Counted from the stretch's first letter, positions 1-9,304 are shown. The stretch is DNA of 64,000 bases from an uncultured Bacteroidales bacterium (GCA_902788315.1 CADAJS010000006.1:56473-120472); one strand, 5' to 3'. A program made the numbers and translations. Notes: generated by a model not told the origin, from the sequence alone.

Positions 1-2
1 CA

Positions 3-632
3 CAGGTCAACGGCAATCTGCCTCAGACAATGCCCAACAACAAGTTCGTCATGCCACCCACCAACCAGCAGGAATACCTGCCAGGCACAGGCACACAACC
101 CGGCATCAAACGCACCCTGCGTACTGAAGGCGGCGGCTTCCAGTGGTACAGCCTGAAATCGAGGAACGGCGCGATGGGTGCCCAAGACGCCTATGGCAAC
201 ACCATCATCCCCTTGGAGCGCGGCTACACATCTGTGGAGTTTAAGTTCGAAGGCGGCTACACGGGCTTCTTCCAAGTTCGCAAGCGCCATTTCTATGGTG
301 CCTGCGACGTGGCGGGGCGCGAAGTGGTGCCACCGACATCCGACTTCATCGTGTTCCACACAGCCGACGGTTTTCTGGTAAAGCAAGGCAAAGAGTACGT
401 TCCCATCGGATGGAAGCTTTCCCCCGACGGATTAGCCTATTCACTTGAGGACAATGAGGACGGCACTCCCAAAACCTTGCAACCGACTCCCGGACTGCCC
501 GACCTCTCGGCGGGCAAGGCTTTGCTCGAGCCCACCTCGACTGGCGGCACCCCCTCCGTCATACCGCCCACAGCGGGCAGCAAGGGGGGCAAAAGCGGAA
601 GGACGAAAGGCACACGGAAGGGCAAGCGCTGA
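3..632 (+). CDS. WG-repeat-like protein, 3' part (5' end outside window)
   Basis: The reading frame is open to the left edge of the window, so the first in-frame ATG (position 30) is probably internal and the gene is cut by the window boundary. The visible part has two WG/KWG-like units (around 'NGAMGAQDAYGNTIIPLE' and 'RHFYGACDVAGREVVPP'), the repeat found in many Bacteroidetes proteins of unknown function. It ends in a Gly/Lys/Arg-rich basic tail of about 25 residues. It converges on the next gene with only 7 bases between the stops, and no terminator hairpin is seen there. The repeat call is by pattern only; no biochemical role is proposed. Confidence 0.6.
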   Translation, partial: QVNGNLPQTMPNNKFVMPPTNQQEYLPGTGTQPGIKRTLRTEGGGFQWYSLKSRNGAMGAQDAYGNTIIPLERGYTSVEFKFEGGYTGFFQVRKRHFYGACDVAGREVVPPTSDFIVFHTADGFLVKQGKEYVPIGWKLSPDGLAYSLEDNEDGTPKTLQPTPGLPDLSAGKALLEPTSTGGTPSVIPPTAGSKGGKSGRTKGTRKGKR

Positions 633-639
633 CGCGGGG

Positions 640-1863
640 CTATCGTTTGGCCTGCTTCAGCAGCTTGTCGATGGCCTTGTCGAGCGTCTCGGTGGGTTCG
701 ATGATATTGTAGTCCTCCCAGAACGCAGGGTCCTCGAAAAACTGCACACGGTCGAAGAAGCGGTCGCGCGAGTCGAACGAGATACGCCCCGAGAGCGGAT
801 GTGCACGATTCTGCGACCGGTCGGTCACCACCATCTCGCAGGATGCCGTAAACGTGGTGGAAAAGAGCCTTCGCTTCCAGTCACAGTCGAAACGGAATAT
901 GTTACGGATATAGCTGAGGTACGTGGTGCCGTTCTCTGTACGATAGTCAATAAGGCACGAGAGTTCCTTGGGCTTGAACTGCACTCCCACGGGCTTGCGT
1001 ACCAGCATGTATCGCGTGGCTTTCTCGCGGTCGCTCATGTCGAGCGACAGTTCGGCCCGAGTGAATGCCAGCAGTTCCTGGTCGATATACAGAAGCCCAC
1101 GGTAGAGCGCCACGGGAGAGAGCGAGGTCTCGGGTACGAGACGCAGGACATACTGAGGACGGTCGTTGATGTAGGCAGTACCTTCCATCGTGAAGGAGTA
1201 ACAGGCCAGCACGTCCTCGTTGAGCAGGAATACCGTGTTCTTGGCAATGTCCAGCTGGATGGGCTGTACAGGGCCTCCCATCACCTTGATGCCCAATGTG
1301 TCGCCCCGGCGCGGACTCAGCAGGCGACGTCCCTTGACAATGGCCACACGATCATGGGCATTTCCCTCGTCATAGGCCGTCTTGTACATGTCCACCACGC
1401 CCTCGGCCACATAGATGAAGCGCTGTTGCTTCATGGCCGTCTCGCGATAGAAGCAATGGTATAGTTCGGGAGCCTTCCCGTAATTGGACGGAATTTTCTT
1501 AATGGCCTGGCGAAGCAGCTCGCCCGGATCCATCGTCCTGACCACCACCTCGGGGAGCACTTCTGCTACAGGCTGCATAATGATATGCAACGATGTGGCG
1601 TCACGCTCAGTCAGGTTCACTTCCCGTGTCTGGAAACCGAGGCGAGATACCCACAGGACACGCGGCAGCGTATCCACCTTCAGCGTGAAAAAGCCGTCGT
1701 CGTTCGTCACGACGGACAAGTCGGAATGTGGCACGGCCACACGCGCCAGCGCTATCTTCGAGCCGGATTTTCCGTTGCTGACGTATCCGCTGAGGACCAC
1801 CTTTTGTCCCCACACGCCGACCGACACGAATGCGGCCAGCAGGAAAGCCCACACCTGTTTCAT
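640..1863 (-). CDS. Secreted protein with carboxypeptidase-like regulatory domain
   Basis: 407 residues with a signal peptide (about 1-19, ending near 'VWGQ'). Residues about 22-105 form a CarboxypepD_reg-like beta-sandwich ('VLSGYVSNGKSGSKIALARV...DDGFFTLKV...LGFQTREV'), the module also found at the N-terminus of many Bacteroidetes outer-membrane proteins. The remaining 300 residues have no TonB plug or barrel that I recognise and resemble the Bacteroidetes proteins annotated only as 'carboxypeptidase-like regulatory domain-containing'. It lies 67 bases downstream of the GH2 gene in the same direction, so the two may be cotranscribed. Location is probably periplasm or outer membrane; function is unknown. 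Confidence 0.65.
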   Translation of the reverse strand: MKQVWAFLLAAFVSVGVWGQKVVLSGYVSNGKSGSKIALARVAVPHSDLSVVTNDDGFFTLKVDTLPRVLWVSRLGFQTREVNLTERDATSLHIIMQPVAEVLPEVVVRTMDPGELLRQAIKKIPSNYGKAPELYHCFYRETAMKQQRFIYVAEGVVDMYKTAYDEGNAHDRVAIVKGRRLLSPRRGDTLGIKVMGGPVQPIQLDIAKNTVFLLNEDVLACYSFTMEGTAYINDRPQYVLRLVPETSLSPVALYRGLLYIDQELLAFTRAELSLDMSDREKATRYMLVRKPVGVQFKPKELSCLIDYRTENGTTYLSYIRNIFRFDCDWKRRLFSTTFTASCEMVVTDRSQNRAHPLSGRISFDSRDRFFDRVQFFEDPAFWEDYNIIEPTETLDKAIDKLLKQAKR

Positions 1864-1930
1864 ATCAATCCTGTTTTATCGTTTTCACTTCAACAGCAGG
1901 CCGGCATCGCCGCCCCTCCCCCATTCAGAT

Positions 1931-4090
1931 TCACTCCCGATTCTTCGCCCGACTCAGACGCACCTCGTCCACCGTCTTCCGCCCCTCGCCATCCAGGCCC
2001 ACCACCCGGAAGGTGTCGGTGGGCTTCTCGAAGTGGACGGGCGCGAAGTTCCAGATGACGCCGGTCGGTTCGCCGCTGCTCTGCAACGTCTGCACCAGAC
2101 GGGCATTCTGATACAGACTCAGCTGGCAGGCATTACTATAGACCTTCATCGCCACCTCGTCTTCGGGACGCACCGTATAGCGGCGCGAAGTGATATATAC
2201 CGTGGTCTCGCGCCTGTTCCATTTGGCCTTATACAGATAGAAGACGTCCTTCTTCACGCGGCGGTCACGGGTGATGAGCCCCTTGTCATTGGTGTATAGG
2301 AAGTTGCTGTCTGTCCGCTCCGTCACCATGTCCTCGGAGAGGACGTAGCCCTCACGGCGTGCGGCAACGGCAAAATCGTATAGCACCCAGTCGGAGGTAA
2401 AGGCCAGATAAGGGGCACGGTCGAATGTGGCCAGATGGATCTCGTGCAGGATATTGGCCCACTCCTCGTCGTGGCGGGCGCCGCCAGTGGCCGGCTGGGT
2501 GGTCTTGGCAGGGTCCGACGAGTGGGCAAACGGGTTGCTGCCCGCACCATATTCGGTGATGGCCACGCATTCGCGTTTCTTCTTCAACCAGCTCAGTGCG
2601 CCCGACAGTCCTTTGGCACCGTATGGCGAATGCTGGTCGGTGTACCATCCATGGTACTTGTTCATGGCATAATAGTCATAGTTGATGCCTCGCCGCAGGG
2701 CATCGATACTCATGCCATAGCCCATGTCGGCAAATCCATAGTAACGATCGGGGTCGTTCTGCTTGCCCCAACGATACATCCGGGTCGTGGTCTCGACCAG
2801 GAAGTCCGCGTCGATAGGACGTCCCTGGGCATACCCTGCATTGGTATGGCCCAGCTCGTTCCACATTCCCCAGAAGACAATGGAGGGGTGGTTGAAGTGT
2901 CCCCGCACCATCTCGCGGAAGGCGGAAAGGATGTTTCGCTGATAGGCCAGCTGGTCGAAGCGCGACGTGTCCGGCCCACATTCGTTCACCCAGGGAATCT
3001 CTGTCTGCACCACAATGCCCAGTTCGTCGCAGAGGTCAAAGGTCAGTTCATTGTGCGGATAGTGTGCCAGGCGCAGGAAGTTGCAGCCCAGCTCGCGGAT
3101 GTCGCGGAAGTCGCGGCGGATATCGTCGTCCGTCACGGCTGAGGCACGCAGGTACTTGTCCTGATGATAGGCCACGCCGCGCAGCGGATATGAACGCCCG
3201 TTGAGCAGGAAGCCACGTTCGGGGTCCACATAATAGTCGCGCAGGCCGATGCGTGCCGTGCGGTCTTCCACCACCGCGCCGTCGGCAATTACGCGCGCGC
3301 TTATATTATATAGGTAGGGATCGTCCAGCCCGTCCCACAGGTGGGGGCTGTCCACGCCAAGCACTTGACGCACGCGCTTTCCCTCCTTCAGCCCGCTGTC
3401 TATCGAGACGGGCTGCGAGGCCTCGACGACCACCCTTCCCTGCGCGTCCTGGAGCGCCACCTCGACCGTGACCTCACGCTTCTCGGCAGCGGTGTTCATC
3501 AACTGTGTCTCCACGATGAGGTCGGCATGCCGACGCGAGACGTTCTGCTGCCTGACGTGCAGTCCGCTATACCCCATCGTGCTTGTATTGATGTAGATGG
3601 GTCCCGAGCAGAGCAGGTACACGCGGTCGTGCAACCCGTTGTTTTTGTTGAAGTCCGAGCTTACGGGAGGCATCGTGAGGTCCATCGTGTTGTCCGTCCT
3701 CACCTCTATCTCGTTACGCCCCTCACGGACATAGCGTGTGATGTCCACCGTGAAGGGCGTGTATCCGCCTTTGTGCGTGGCGGCTTGCCGCCCGTTGACA
3801 AGAATGGTGGCGGCCTGTGCAGCCGACTTGAAAATCAGGAAGTAGTTCTGCCCCTCGGTGTCCTTCAGCTTGACCTCCGTCCTGTACATCGCCTCGCCGC
3901 GATAGTATTCGGCGCTCTGACCGTCCACGGCATTGGTGCTGTGCGGCAGTCGCACGCGTGTCCACTCGCTGTCTGTGGCGCGGCGAAACGCCCATTGAGA
4001 CAGTTCACGCGTCTGCGTACCATTCATCTTAGCGCTCACTGCCCACAGGGGGCAAAGCATCATGAGCATCAGGAGAATCTTCTTAATCAT
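1931..4090 (-). CDS. Glycoside hydrolase family 2 (beta-galactosidase/glucuronidase type)
   Basis: 719 residues with a signal peptide (1-20). The order is GH2 sugar-binding domain (about 55-175), immunoglobulin-like domain (about 180-285) and TIM-barrel domain (about 290-620). Catalytic motifs are visible: acid/base Glu412 in 'GMWNELGH' and nucleophile Glu513 in 'ITEYGAGSNP'. It is shorter than LacZ (about 1020) and near the size of compact Bacteroidetes GH2 enzymes. It hydrolyses a beta-glycosidic bond in the periplasm or at the surface; the exact sugar (galactose, glucuronate, mannose) cannot be told from motifs. No SusC/D partner is in view, so it is not in an obvious polysaccharide-utilisation locus. 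Confidence 0.88.
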   Translation of the reverse strand: MIKKILLMLMMLCPLWAVSAKMNGTQTRELSQWAFRRATDSEWTRVRLPHSTNAVDGQSAEYYRGEAMYRTEVKLKDTEGQNYFLIFKSAAQAATILVNGRQAATHKGGYTPFTVDITRYVREGRNEIEVRTDNTMDLTMPPVSSDFNKNNGLHDRVYLLCSGPIYINTSTMGYSGLHVRQQNVSRRHADLIVETQLMNTAAEKREVTVEVALQDAQGRVVVEASQPVSIDSGLKEGKRVRQVLGVDSPHLWDGLDDPYLYNISARVIADGAVVEDRTARIGLRDYYVDPERGFLLNGRSYPLRGVAYHQDKYLRASAVTDDDIRRDFRDIRELGCNFLRLAHYPHNELTFDLCDELGIVVQTEIPWVNECGPDTSRFDQLAYQRNILSAFREMVRGHFNHPSIVFWGMWNELGHTNAGYAQGRPIDADFLVETTTRMYRWGKQNDPDRYYGFADMGYGMSIDALRRGINYDYYAMNKYHGWYTDQHSPYGAKGLSGALSWLKKKRECVAITEYGAGSNPFAHSSDPAKTTQPATGGARHDEEWANILHEIHLATFDRAPYLAFTSDWVLYDFAVAARREGYVLSEDMVTERTDSNFLYTNDKGLITRDRRVKKDVFYLYKAKWNRRETTVYITSRRYTVRPEDEVAMKVYSNACQLSLYQNARLVQTLQSSGEPTGVIWNFAPVHFEKPTDTFRVVGLDGEGRKTVDEVRLSRAKNRE

Positions 4091-4132
4091 AACAGGTCGT
4101 TTTATGTGAATTCAATCTATGCTTCGGGGTTT

Positions 4133-4855
4133 CTACTTGTTAATGAGGAATATGGCCGGAATTTTACTCAGGTCGGGCAGCGACTGGCGTTTCCAGTCCT
4201 GCACGGTATGGGTGTGAATCCACTCCTGCGGCGTGGTAATCCCGGCGGCTATGCACATACGGGTCTGCGGACGCAACTGATGCATGAGAGCCTCGAACAT
4301 TTTATGATTGCGGTAGGGAGTCTCGATGAAGAGCTGTGTCTGCCCCTCGGCCCACGCCCGCGATTCAAGCTGTTTCAGGCGGCGTGCCCGTTCGTCAGGG
4401 TCCACGGGCAGGTAGCCGTTGAAGGCAAACGATTGTCCGTTGAGTCCGCTGGCCATTACGGCCAGAATCATGCTGCTGGGCCCCACGAGCGGAATCACTC
4501 GCAATCCTCGCCTTTGGGCAATGGCCACGACCACCGCACCGGGGTCGGCCACAGCCGGACAACCCGCCTCGCTGATTACGCCCACGCTCTGCCCCTGTTC
4601 CAGCGGACGCAGGTATTCGGCAAAACGGCCTTCGTCGGCGTGCTTTCCCATCTCGTAGAACTGGCTGTCGTCAATGGGGAACTCGCGGTCCATGCGCCGC
4701 AGGAAGCGTCGCGCCGAACGCACATCCTCCACGATGAAATGACGTATCTCCCTCACCACCTCCGCATTCCACGACGGAATCACCCGCTCGTGGGCTGTGT
4801 CGCCCAGCGTAACGGGAATCAGGTATAATGCTGTCTCTATCATCTCACTTACCAT
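4133..4855 (-). CDS. RsmI-like SAM-dependent methyltransferase
   Basis: 240 residues of the tetrapyrrole methylase fold. The hallmark 'ISEAGCPAVADPGAVVVAIAQ' (SAM-binding loop) is followed by 'VIPLVGPSSMILAVMASGLNGQSFAFNGYLPV', both typical of RsmI, which methylates the 2'-OH of C1402 in 16S rRNA. The N-terminus is slightly divergent from classical RsmI, as in the second RsmI-type paralogue of many Bacteroidetes, so the exact substrate is uncertain. The stop of the upstream nuclease gene overlaps this start by 11 bases, implying cotranscription. A Met five codons further in is an equally possible start. Confidence 0.75.
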   Translation of the reverse strand: MVSEMIETALYLIPVTLGDTAHERVIPSWNAEVVREIRHFIVEDVRSARRFLRRMDREFPIDDSQFYEMGKHADEGRFAEYLRPLEQGQSVGVISEAGCPAVADPGAVVVAIAQRRGLRVIPLVGPSSMILAVMASGLNGQSFAFNGYLPVDPDERARRLKQLESRAWAEGQTQLFIETPYRNHKMFEALMHQLRPQTRMCIAAGITTPQEWIHTHTVQDWKRQSLPDLSKIPAIFLINK

Positions 4856-5879
4856 TATGCTGCAATATGAAAAGTTCCTTTTGTCGCTCGATTTCCTGTC
4901 GCAGCTGAGCTTCCGACGGCAGATACAATTTATATTTTGACGCGAAAATCTGCTCGTTACCCTGCAATATGGAATAACGCGCGATGTCTGCGTCCGTCTC
5001 GGAACAGAGCACGATTCCGATGGTCGGGTTGTCTCCCTCGGTTCTTTTCAGTTCGTCATACATTCGGACGTACATATCCATCTGCCCCACATCCTGATGA
5101 GTAATCTTTCCCACCTTGAGGTCTATCAGCACGTAGCACTTCAAGATTACATTGTAGAACACCAAATCAATGTAATAATCACAGGCTTCCGTACGCACCA
5201 GCTGCTGGCGCTTCATGAAAGCAAAGCCTCGTCCCAACTCCATGATAAACTCCTGGAGATGGGCAATGATGGCAGATTCCAGTTCTGTCTCCGAATAGTG
5301 AGCATCCTGGGGAAATCCCAAGAACTCGGCCACTAAGGGGCTTTTGATGAGTTCTCCCGCGCTGGTTTCGTGCCTCCCTGCCTCCGAGGGCAATGCAGGT
5401 TGTTGGAAATGTCGTTCATAATACTGTGTACCAATATGTCGGTCCAGTGTCCGTACGCTCCACATCTCGCGCGAAGCCATCTCCAGATACCAGCGAATCG
5501 CCGTCGCGTCCTTCACACGCAGGGCGCGGAAGATGTGAGTCCACAAAAGATTTGGAAACCGCGATTTCCAATTCTCGAAGTCGGGGAAATACAGATAGAA
5601 TTGACGGAACGAACGTAAGTAGCGGGGCGAGAATCCATTCCCAAACTCCCTCGTCAGTTCTTCGGACAGCATGTCAATCAGTTCCAAGCCGTAGGCAGCG
5701 CGTCCCATGCCGCGCTGCTCCTCCTCAACGATGCGCCGCCCTATGTTCCAGTAGGTGGTCGTCATGAGTGTGTTCACCGCAGAGTATGCTGCATTTCGGC
5801 CGGAAACGATAATCTGCTTTACTTCGGTCACAAGTGTCGTCATGCGCGAGTCGGAATTATGAGCCACTTTTGTTTCCAT
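4845..5879 (-). CDS. PDDEXK nuclease domain protein (YhcG/DUF1016 family)
   Basis: 344 residues from the start chosen here. The frame is open for 60 more codons upstream, but the -7 box (complement of 5907-5914) lies inside that extension, so the ATG at 5879 is the better start. An N-terminal winged-helix-like region ('YWNIGRRIVEEEQRG...SPRYLRSFRQFY') is followed by the PDDEXK core 'YYIDLVFYNVILKCYVLIDLK'. This two-part family is widespread in bacterial accessory regions and is suspected to act in DNA conflict or mobile-element biology, without an established role. It overlaps the methyltransferase start by 11 bases. Confidence 0.85.
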   Translation of the reverse strand: METKVAHNSDSRMTTLVTEVKQIIVSGRNAAYSAVNTLMTTTYWNIGRRIVEEEQRGMGRAAYGLELIDMLSEELTREFGNGFSPRYLRSFRQFYLYFPDFENWKSRFPNLLWTHIFRALRVKDATAIRWYLEMASREMWSVRTLDRHIGTQYYERHFQQPALPSEAGRHETSAGELIKSPLVAEFLGFPQDAHYSETELESAIIAHLQEFIMELGRGFAFMKRQQLVRTEACDYYIDLVFYNVILKCYVLIDLKVGKITHQDVGQMDMYVRMYDELKRTEGDNPTIGIVLCSETDADIARYSILQGNEQIFASKYKLYLPSEAQLRQEIERQKELFILQHNGK

Positions 5880-5906
5880 ACAAAAAAAATAATGTCTGTT
5901 TCGCTG

Positions 5907-5914
5907 CAAAGTTA
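5907..5914 (-). promoter_or_regulatory. -7 promoter box for the PDDEXK gene
   Basis: The complement reads TAACTTTG, matching TAnnTTTG of the Bacteroidetes primary sigma factor, 28 bases before the ATG at 5879. It decides the start of that gene. Confidence 0.6.
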
Positions 5915-5991
5915 CGAAAATTCCGAGTAAGCGAAAGCAAAGAGAATGAATTCTTTTTGCCGAGCGTGAGGAATTTATCCAATAAGCGAGC

Positions 5992-6031
5992 ACAGAAGCA
6001 AGGAAAAGCAAAAACTTTTCCTTGCTTCTGT
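5992..6031. repeat. Perfect 17-bp inverted repeat in a gene-poor stretch
   Basis: Arms 5992-6008 and 6015-6031 are perfectly complementary with a 6-base loop. Neither side carries a T-tract, so it is not a standard terminator. It lies in the 710-base gap between divergent genes, which also holds a short GC-rich run of 'GAGGCACGCC'-like repeats (about 6130-6230). No convincing gene was seen in 5915-6340. Confidence 0.7.
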
Positions 6032-6342
6032 CGAGCGCAACGCGTTTTAAGGCATCCAAGGCAAGGCCAATGTCCGCATTTTTTACACTCAGGAAGGAAT
6101 ATTCAGAATACTCTCATAATCAGTACCCCACGCCACGCCTCATCCCGAGGAGTGCCACGGGGACGTCCGAGGCACCCCACGAAGACCGCCGAGGCACGCC
6201 TCTCTGACCATCGAGGCACGCCACCCTGAGGCGAGCGTTATGATTTCGTCATTATCGCGGAATACAGAAGCTAACTGCCACGAATAAAACTTACCGATCA
6301 ACTTTTTGCATTCATTCTTGCATCGAAATGAAGAAAAAGCCG

Positions 6343-6350
6343 TATCTTTG
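6343..6350 (+). promoter_or_regulatory. -7 promoter box opening a long structured leader
   Basis: TATCTTTG matches TAnnTTTG. A TTG at 6318-6320 could be the -33 element, with a long 22-base spacer. It predicts transcription from about 6355, i.e. a leader of about 240 nucleotides before the gene at 6594, or an independent small RNA. Confidence 0.5.
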
Positions 6351-6354
6351 CACC

Positions 6355-6535
6355 GTGCATTGCAAATGCACACATCATATTTGCCAAGTTCCTCAGTCGA
6401 ATCTGCAAAATTCAAAGGATACAGGCAATACATACAAACACGAAGCAAGCGCCCACAAGCGCAGGCTACGTCATTGTTTGTATGGGGCTTTGCAGAGCCC
6501 GACTGAGGAAATGGCTGGGACTGCGCTTCTTTTGT
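6355..6535 (+). ncRNA. Candidate structured RNA or 5' leader (element A)
   Basis: Nested perfect stems: 6389-6399 with 6500-6510 (11 bp), 6403-6409 with 6489-6495 (7 bp), 6431-6439 with 6476-6484 (9 bp), preceded by a 5' hairpin 6355-6371 (7-bp arms). The shared motif CGCTTCTTTTGT follows at 6524-6535. It sits directly after a promoter box and before a secreted-protein gene. It could be a cis-regulatory leader or a free RNA; the long rod with one asymmetric bubble is loosely 6S-like, but I cannot identify it. An 8-C homopolymer follows at 6553-6560. Confidence 0.4.
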
Positions 6536-6593
6536 GCCTGCACATTATTGCGCCCCCCCCGATGACCATACAAAATGAACTCAATATTATAGA

Positions 6594-8336
6594 ATGAAAA
6601 GGACTTTTATCTACGCTTTAATGTTTCTCTGTACGGGGAACCTCGCGTTAGCGCAAACAGAAGACAACGCTGCCGCCCGACAAAAACAAGAAGAGAAAGA
6701 GGCACAAGAACTGCAACATCTCTACGAACGGCACAAAGCAGATATCGATGAGAAAACACTCGACAAGGTGGACGACCTGAAAACACTTATGGGTGCAGTT
6801 ATCTGCCTGCGTCCCGAAGTCAAAAAATTAGGGTTGGGAGGCATTACAGCAGAGGATAAATTACTTGTTGTGAAGACCAAAAAAGATGAACTGACCGTTA
6901 TCCTGAACGGAGAGAAACTGACCATCCCCCATAATGAACTCCATCAATTCATGGAATATGAAACGAGGGAACTGCTCATTGTTACCTTCGTTGAAGCTGA
7001 AAAGATACAGGAGTTGAAAGACGGAACCGCAAGAAAGCAGGCTGAAGAGAAATCCACACGACAGAAAGAAGAGGACGAGAAAGCACAACGACAAGAGAAT
7101 CTGAAAAAATATCGTCAGCTTATCGACGAGTTCAACGAGCAGGAGGCAGGTCCCATCAACACGAAGATGGAGCGAGCATATAAGGGTGAAGCACCTTATT
7201 GGATGTGGCTCGACAAGCATGGTTCGGGTAAGTTGGAGACGTATCGAGACGAGAAATTCGTGCTTAGCCCACGCAATTTCGTAAAAGCCATTGAGCGGAT
7301 TAAGGCACGATTGGAGTGTTTCAAGAATGAGAATGAAGCGAAGCGTTTCGAACTGTTGCAGACAATGCAGGCCGACACCTTCGGGCTGTTCAGCTGGGAT
7401 ACCTTCATCAATCTGCGCACGGGCGACACGTTTTCGACGCAGGGCACACGCGAGATGAACATGCAGTGGTGGGAATCCGCCAACTATCTGGCACAGCACA
7501 AAGACGATGCGCCCTTTGTCTATGACGGAACAATAAGCATGCAATACGTCATCGACAATGCAAAGGAAGACGAATTCGACAACATTGCGGAAGCAATGGT
7601 AGGCGAACGCGTATTCTTGCTCGACAGTATGAAATACGATGTCATCACGGCCATCGAACAGACGCCGAAGCATTTAGAGTACACTGTACTCTGCCTCCAA
7701 AAGCGAGGACGAATGGAACAATGGCACCAAAGCTGCATCAGCGTGAAATGGTTCGAGCAATTGCAGAGAATGGTGGGAAAGAAGGTGCTGGATGGCTCCG
7801 ACTTCGCCTATTTCGAGAATGACCGCCTATGGAAGGAAGACATCCCAAATATGAAGACCTATACAGTTGATGCCATAGAGGTTAAAGATCATGAACTTTG
7901 CGTCACGTTGTCCTCAGAGGGTAAAACAGAGATTGTAAAAGGAACAGGCATAAATGGGAAATGTACGTTCCTGGCCTGTCCCATCGACTTCGCGGCAGAG
8001 AAAGAACTGCGGAAGGCCGGAGATAAACATCTTGAGATACACAATGAGTATGTTTCCTACGACGCCGCCTTGGCTACAATGCCTGCCAAGACCGCTGCAG
8101 CAAAACAAAAGGAGGCTCAGGAGAAGGCAGAGCATAACGCCTCGCTCAAGCGAATGGAAGCGCTGAAAAATCACACAATGATAGGCAAGTCTATAGACGA
8201 TTTCTTGAAGACATACCGCGGAGCGAAATTAGTTAACACCACGTCGGAAGGCGGCATCACTATCAAGGTGTATCAGTACGCCGGGTATCAGTTGGTATTC
8301 CAGAACGGGAAGTGTGTTTCCATCCACACCCATTGA
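6594..8336 (+). CDS. Secreted protein of unknown function, coiled-coil rich
   Basis: 580 residues with a clear signal peptide (1-20, 'NLALAQ'). Charged, probably helical stretches occur near residues 25-60, 140-180 and 510-535 (repeated Glu/Lys/Gln). Between them is a region with no family I recognise. The last 50 residues ('MIGKSIDDFLKTYRGAKLV...YQYAGYQLVFQNGKCVSIHTH') resemble a small SmpA/OmlA-like beta-rich unit, a resemblance only. Codon use is less GC-rich than in flanking genes, suggesting a lineage-specific or acquired gene. It is preceded by structured element A and followed by an SGNH hydrolase with its own promoter. Role unknown; probably periplasmic. Confidence 0.65.
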   Translation: MKRTFIYALMFLCTGNLALAQTEDNAAARQKQEEKEAQELQHLYERHKADIDEKTLDKVDDLKTLMGAVICLRPEVKKLGLGGITAEDKLLVVKTKKDELTVILNGEKLTIPHNELHQFMEYETRELLIVTFVEAEKIQELKDGTARKQAEEKSTRQKEEDEKAQRQENLKKYRQLIDEFNEQEAGPINTKMERAYKGEAPYWMWLDKHGSGKLETYRDEKFVLSPRNFVKAIERIKARLECFKNENEAKRFELLQTMQADTFGLFSWDTFINLRTGDTFSTQGTREMNMQWWESANYLAQHKDDAPFVYDGTISMQYVIDNAKEDEFDNIAEAMVGERVFLLDSMKYDVITAIEQTPKHLEYTVLCLQKRGRMEQWHQSCISVKWFEQLQRMVGKKVLDGSDFAYFENDRLWKEDIPNMKTYTVDAIEVKDHELCVTLSSEGKTEIVKGTGINGKCTFLACPIDFAAEKELRKAGDKHLEIHNEYVSYDAALATMPAKTAAAKQKEAQEKAEHNASLKRMEALKNHTMIGKSIDDFLKTYRGAKLVNTTSEGGITIKVYQYAGYQLVFQNGKCVSIHTH

Positions 8337-8437
8337 TAATGGTCATTCTGACCGCAGAATAGAGTTTATTAGAGTGTCGCAGGACGAAAATCCATAAGTT
8401 TGCTGCCCTCGACCTTGCGAATCTTTACTTTTTTAGC

Positions 8438-8445
8438 TACCTTTG
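8438..8445 (+). promoter_or_regulatory. -7 promoter box for the SGNH hydrolase gene
   Basis: TACCTTTG. Transcription should begin near 8452, which rules out the in-frame upstream ATG at 8443 and leaves 8467 as start. Confidence 0.65.
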
Positions 8446-8466
8446 CAGTATAATTATGAAGGAACT

Positions 8467-9294
8467 ATGAGAAAGAATATTATGCTGCTCATGCTGGCAA
8501 CGATTATGGGTTGCCTATCTGTCTGTGCGAAAAGTCAGAAGTCCGCGCCGACCTTCGCCCACCCATGGGCAGGCAAGCGCATCGCATACATCGGCGATTC
8601 GGTGACCGACCCGAACGTGAAGCGTGGCGAGATGAAACACTACTGGGACTTCCTATCCGAGTGGCTGGAGAGCACGCCACTGGTGTATGCCGTAAACGGA
8701 CACACATTGCTCAACGGCCTCACGAGCATCGACCGCCTCCACACCGAACAGGGAGACAACGTCGATGGTATCATCGTATTCCTGGGGACCAACGACTTCA
8801 ATGCCTCGCTGCCGCTGGGAACGCTCTACCAAACGGCCGACACCGAAGTGGAACGCGCCGCAGGAGAGCCACGCCGCAAGGAGTATGCCCTGCGCCGCAA
8901 CTTCACGATGACGGAGGGGACGGTGTGCGGGCGCATCAACCTGGTGATGCACCGTCTGAAGACCCTCTACCCGACGAAGCAAATCGTCTTCCTCACCCCG
9001 CTCCATCGCGGCTATGCCGAGTTTGGCGACAAGAATGTTCAGCCCGACGAGTCATATGCCAATCAGCAGGGAATCTTCATCGACGACGTGGCAGACGCCA
9101 TCATTCAGGCGGGGCGTGCATGGAGCATTCCGGTCATCGACCTCTACGCGCTGAGCGGCCTCTCCCCCACGCTGCCAGAGTATAGCCAGTATTTCTTTGA
9201 CGCCCATCGTGACTGCCTGCATCCCAACCAGCGCGGCCACGAGCGCATCGCCCGCACGCTCATGCAGCAGTTGCTCGCTCTGCCCGTATTCTGA
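8467..9294 (+). CDS. SGNH/GDSL-type hydrolase (secreted esterase-like)
   Basis: 275 residues. The signal peptide ends near 'CLSVCAKS', possibly a lipobox with Cys20. SGNH blocks are present: block I 'YIGDSVTDP' with nucleophile Ser45, block III 'FLGTNDF' with Gly/Asn, and block V 'AHRDCLHPNQRGHERIA' with the catalytic Asp/His. The family includes acyl-esterases and carbohydrate deacetylases; in Bacteroidetes they often trim acyl groups from glycans, but the substrate is not visible. The start at 8467 is favoured because the promoter box lies at 8438-8445. Confidence 0.85.
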   Translation: MRKNIMLLMLATIMGCLSVCAKSQKSAPTFAHPWAGKRIAYIGDSVTDPNVKRGEMKHYWDFLSEWLESTPLVYAVNGHTLLNGLTSIDRLHTEQGDNVDGIIVFLGTNDFNASLPLGTLYQTADTEVERAAGEPRRKEYALRRNFTMTEGTVCGRINLVMHRLKTLYPTKQIVFLTPLHRGYAEFGDKNVQPDESYANQQGIFIDDVADAIIQAGRAWSIPVIDLYALSGLSPTLPEYSQYFFDAHRDCLHPNQRGHERIARTLMQQLLALPVF

Positions 9295-9304
9295 AGTCGG
9301 ACGT

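Noticed and set aside
6140..6448. 102-codon minus-strand frame
   Set aside because: It overlaps structured element A and its promoter, and the protein has no recognisable features.
6355..6535. 6S RNA or tmRNA
   Set aside because: Shape is only loosely 6S-like and no conserved tmRNA ends are present; left as an unnamed structured RNA.
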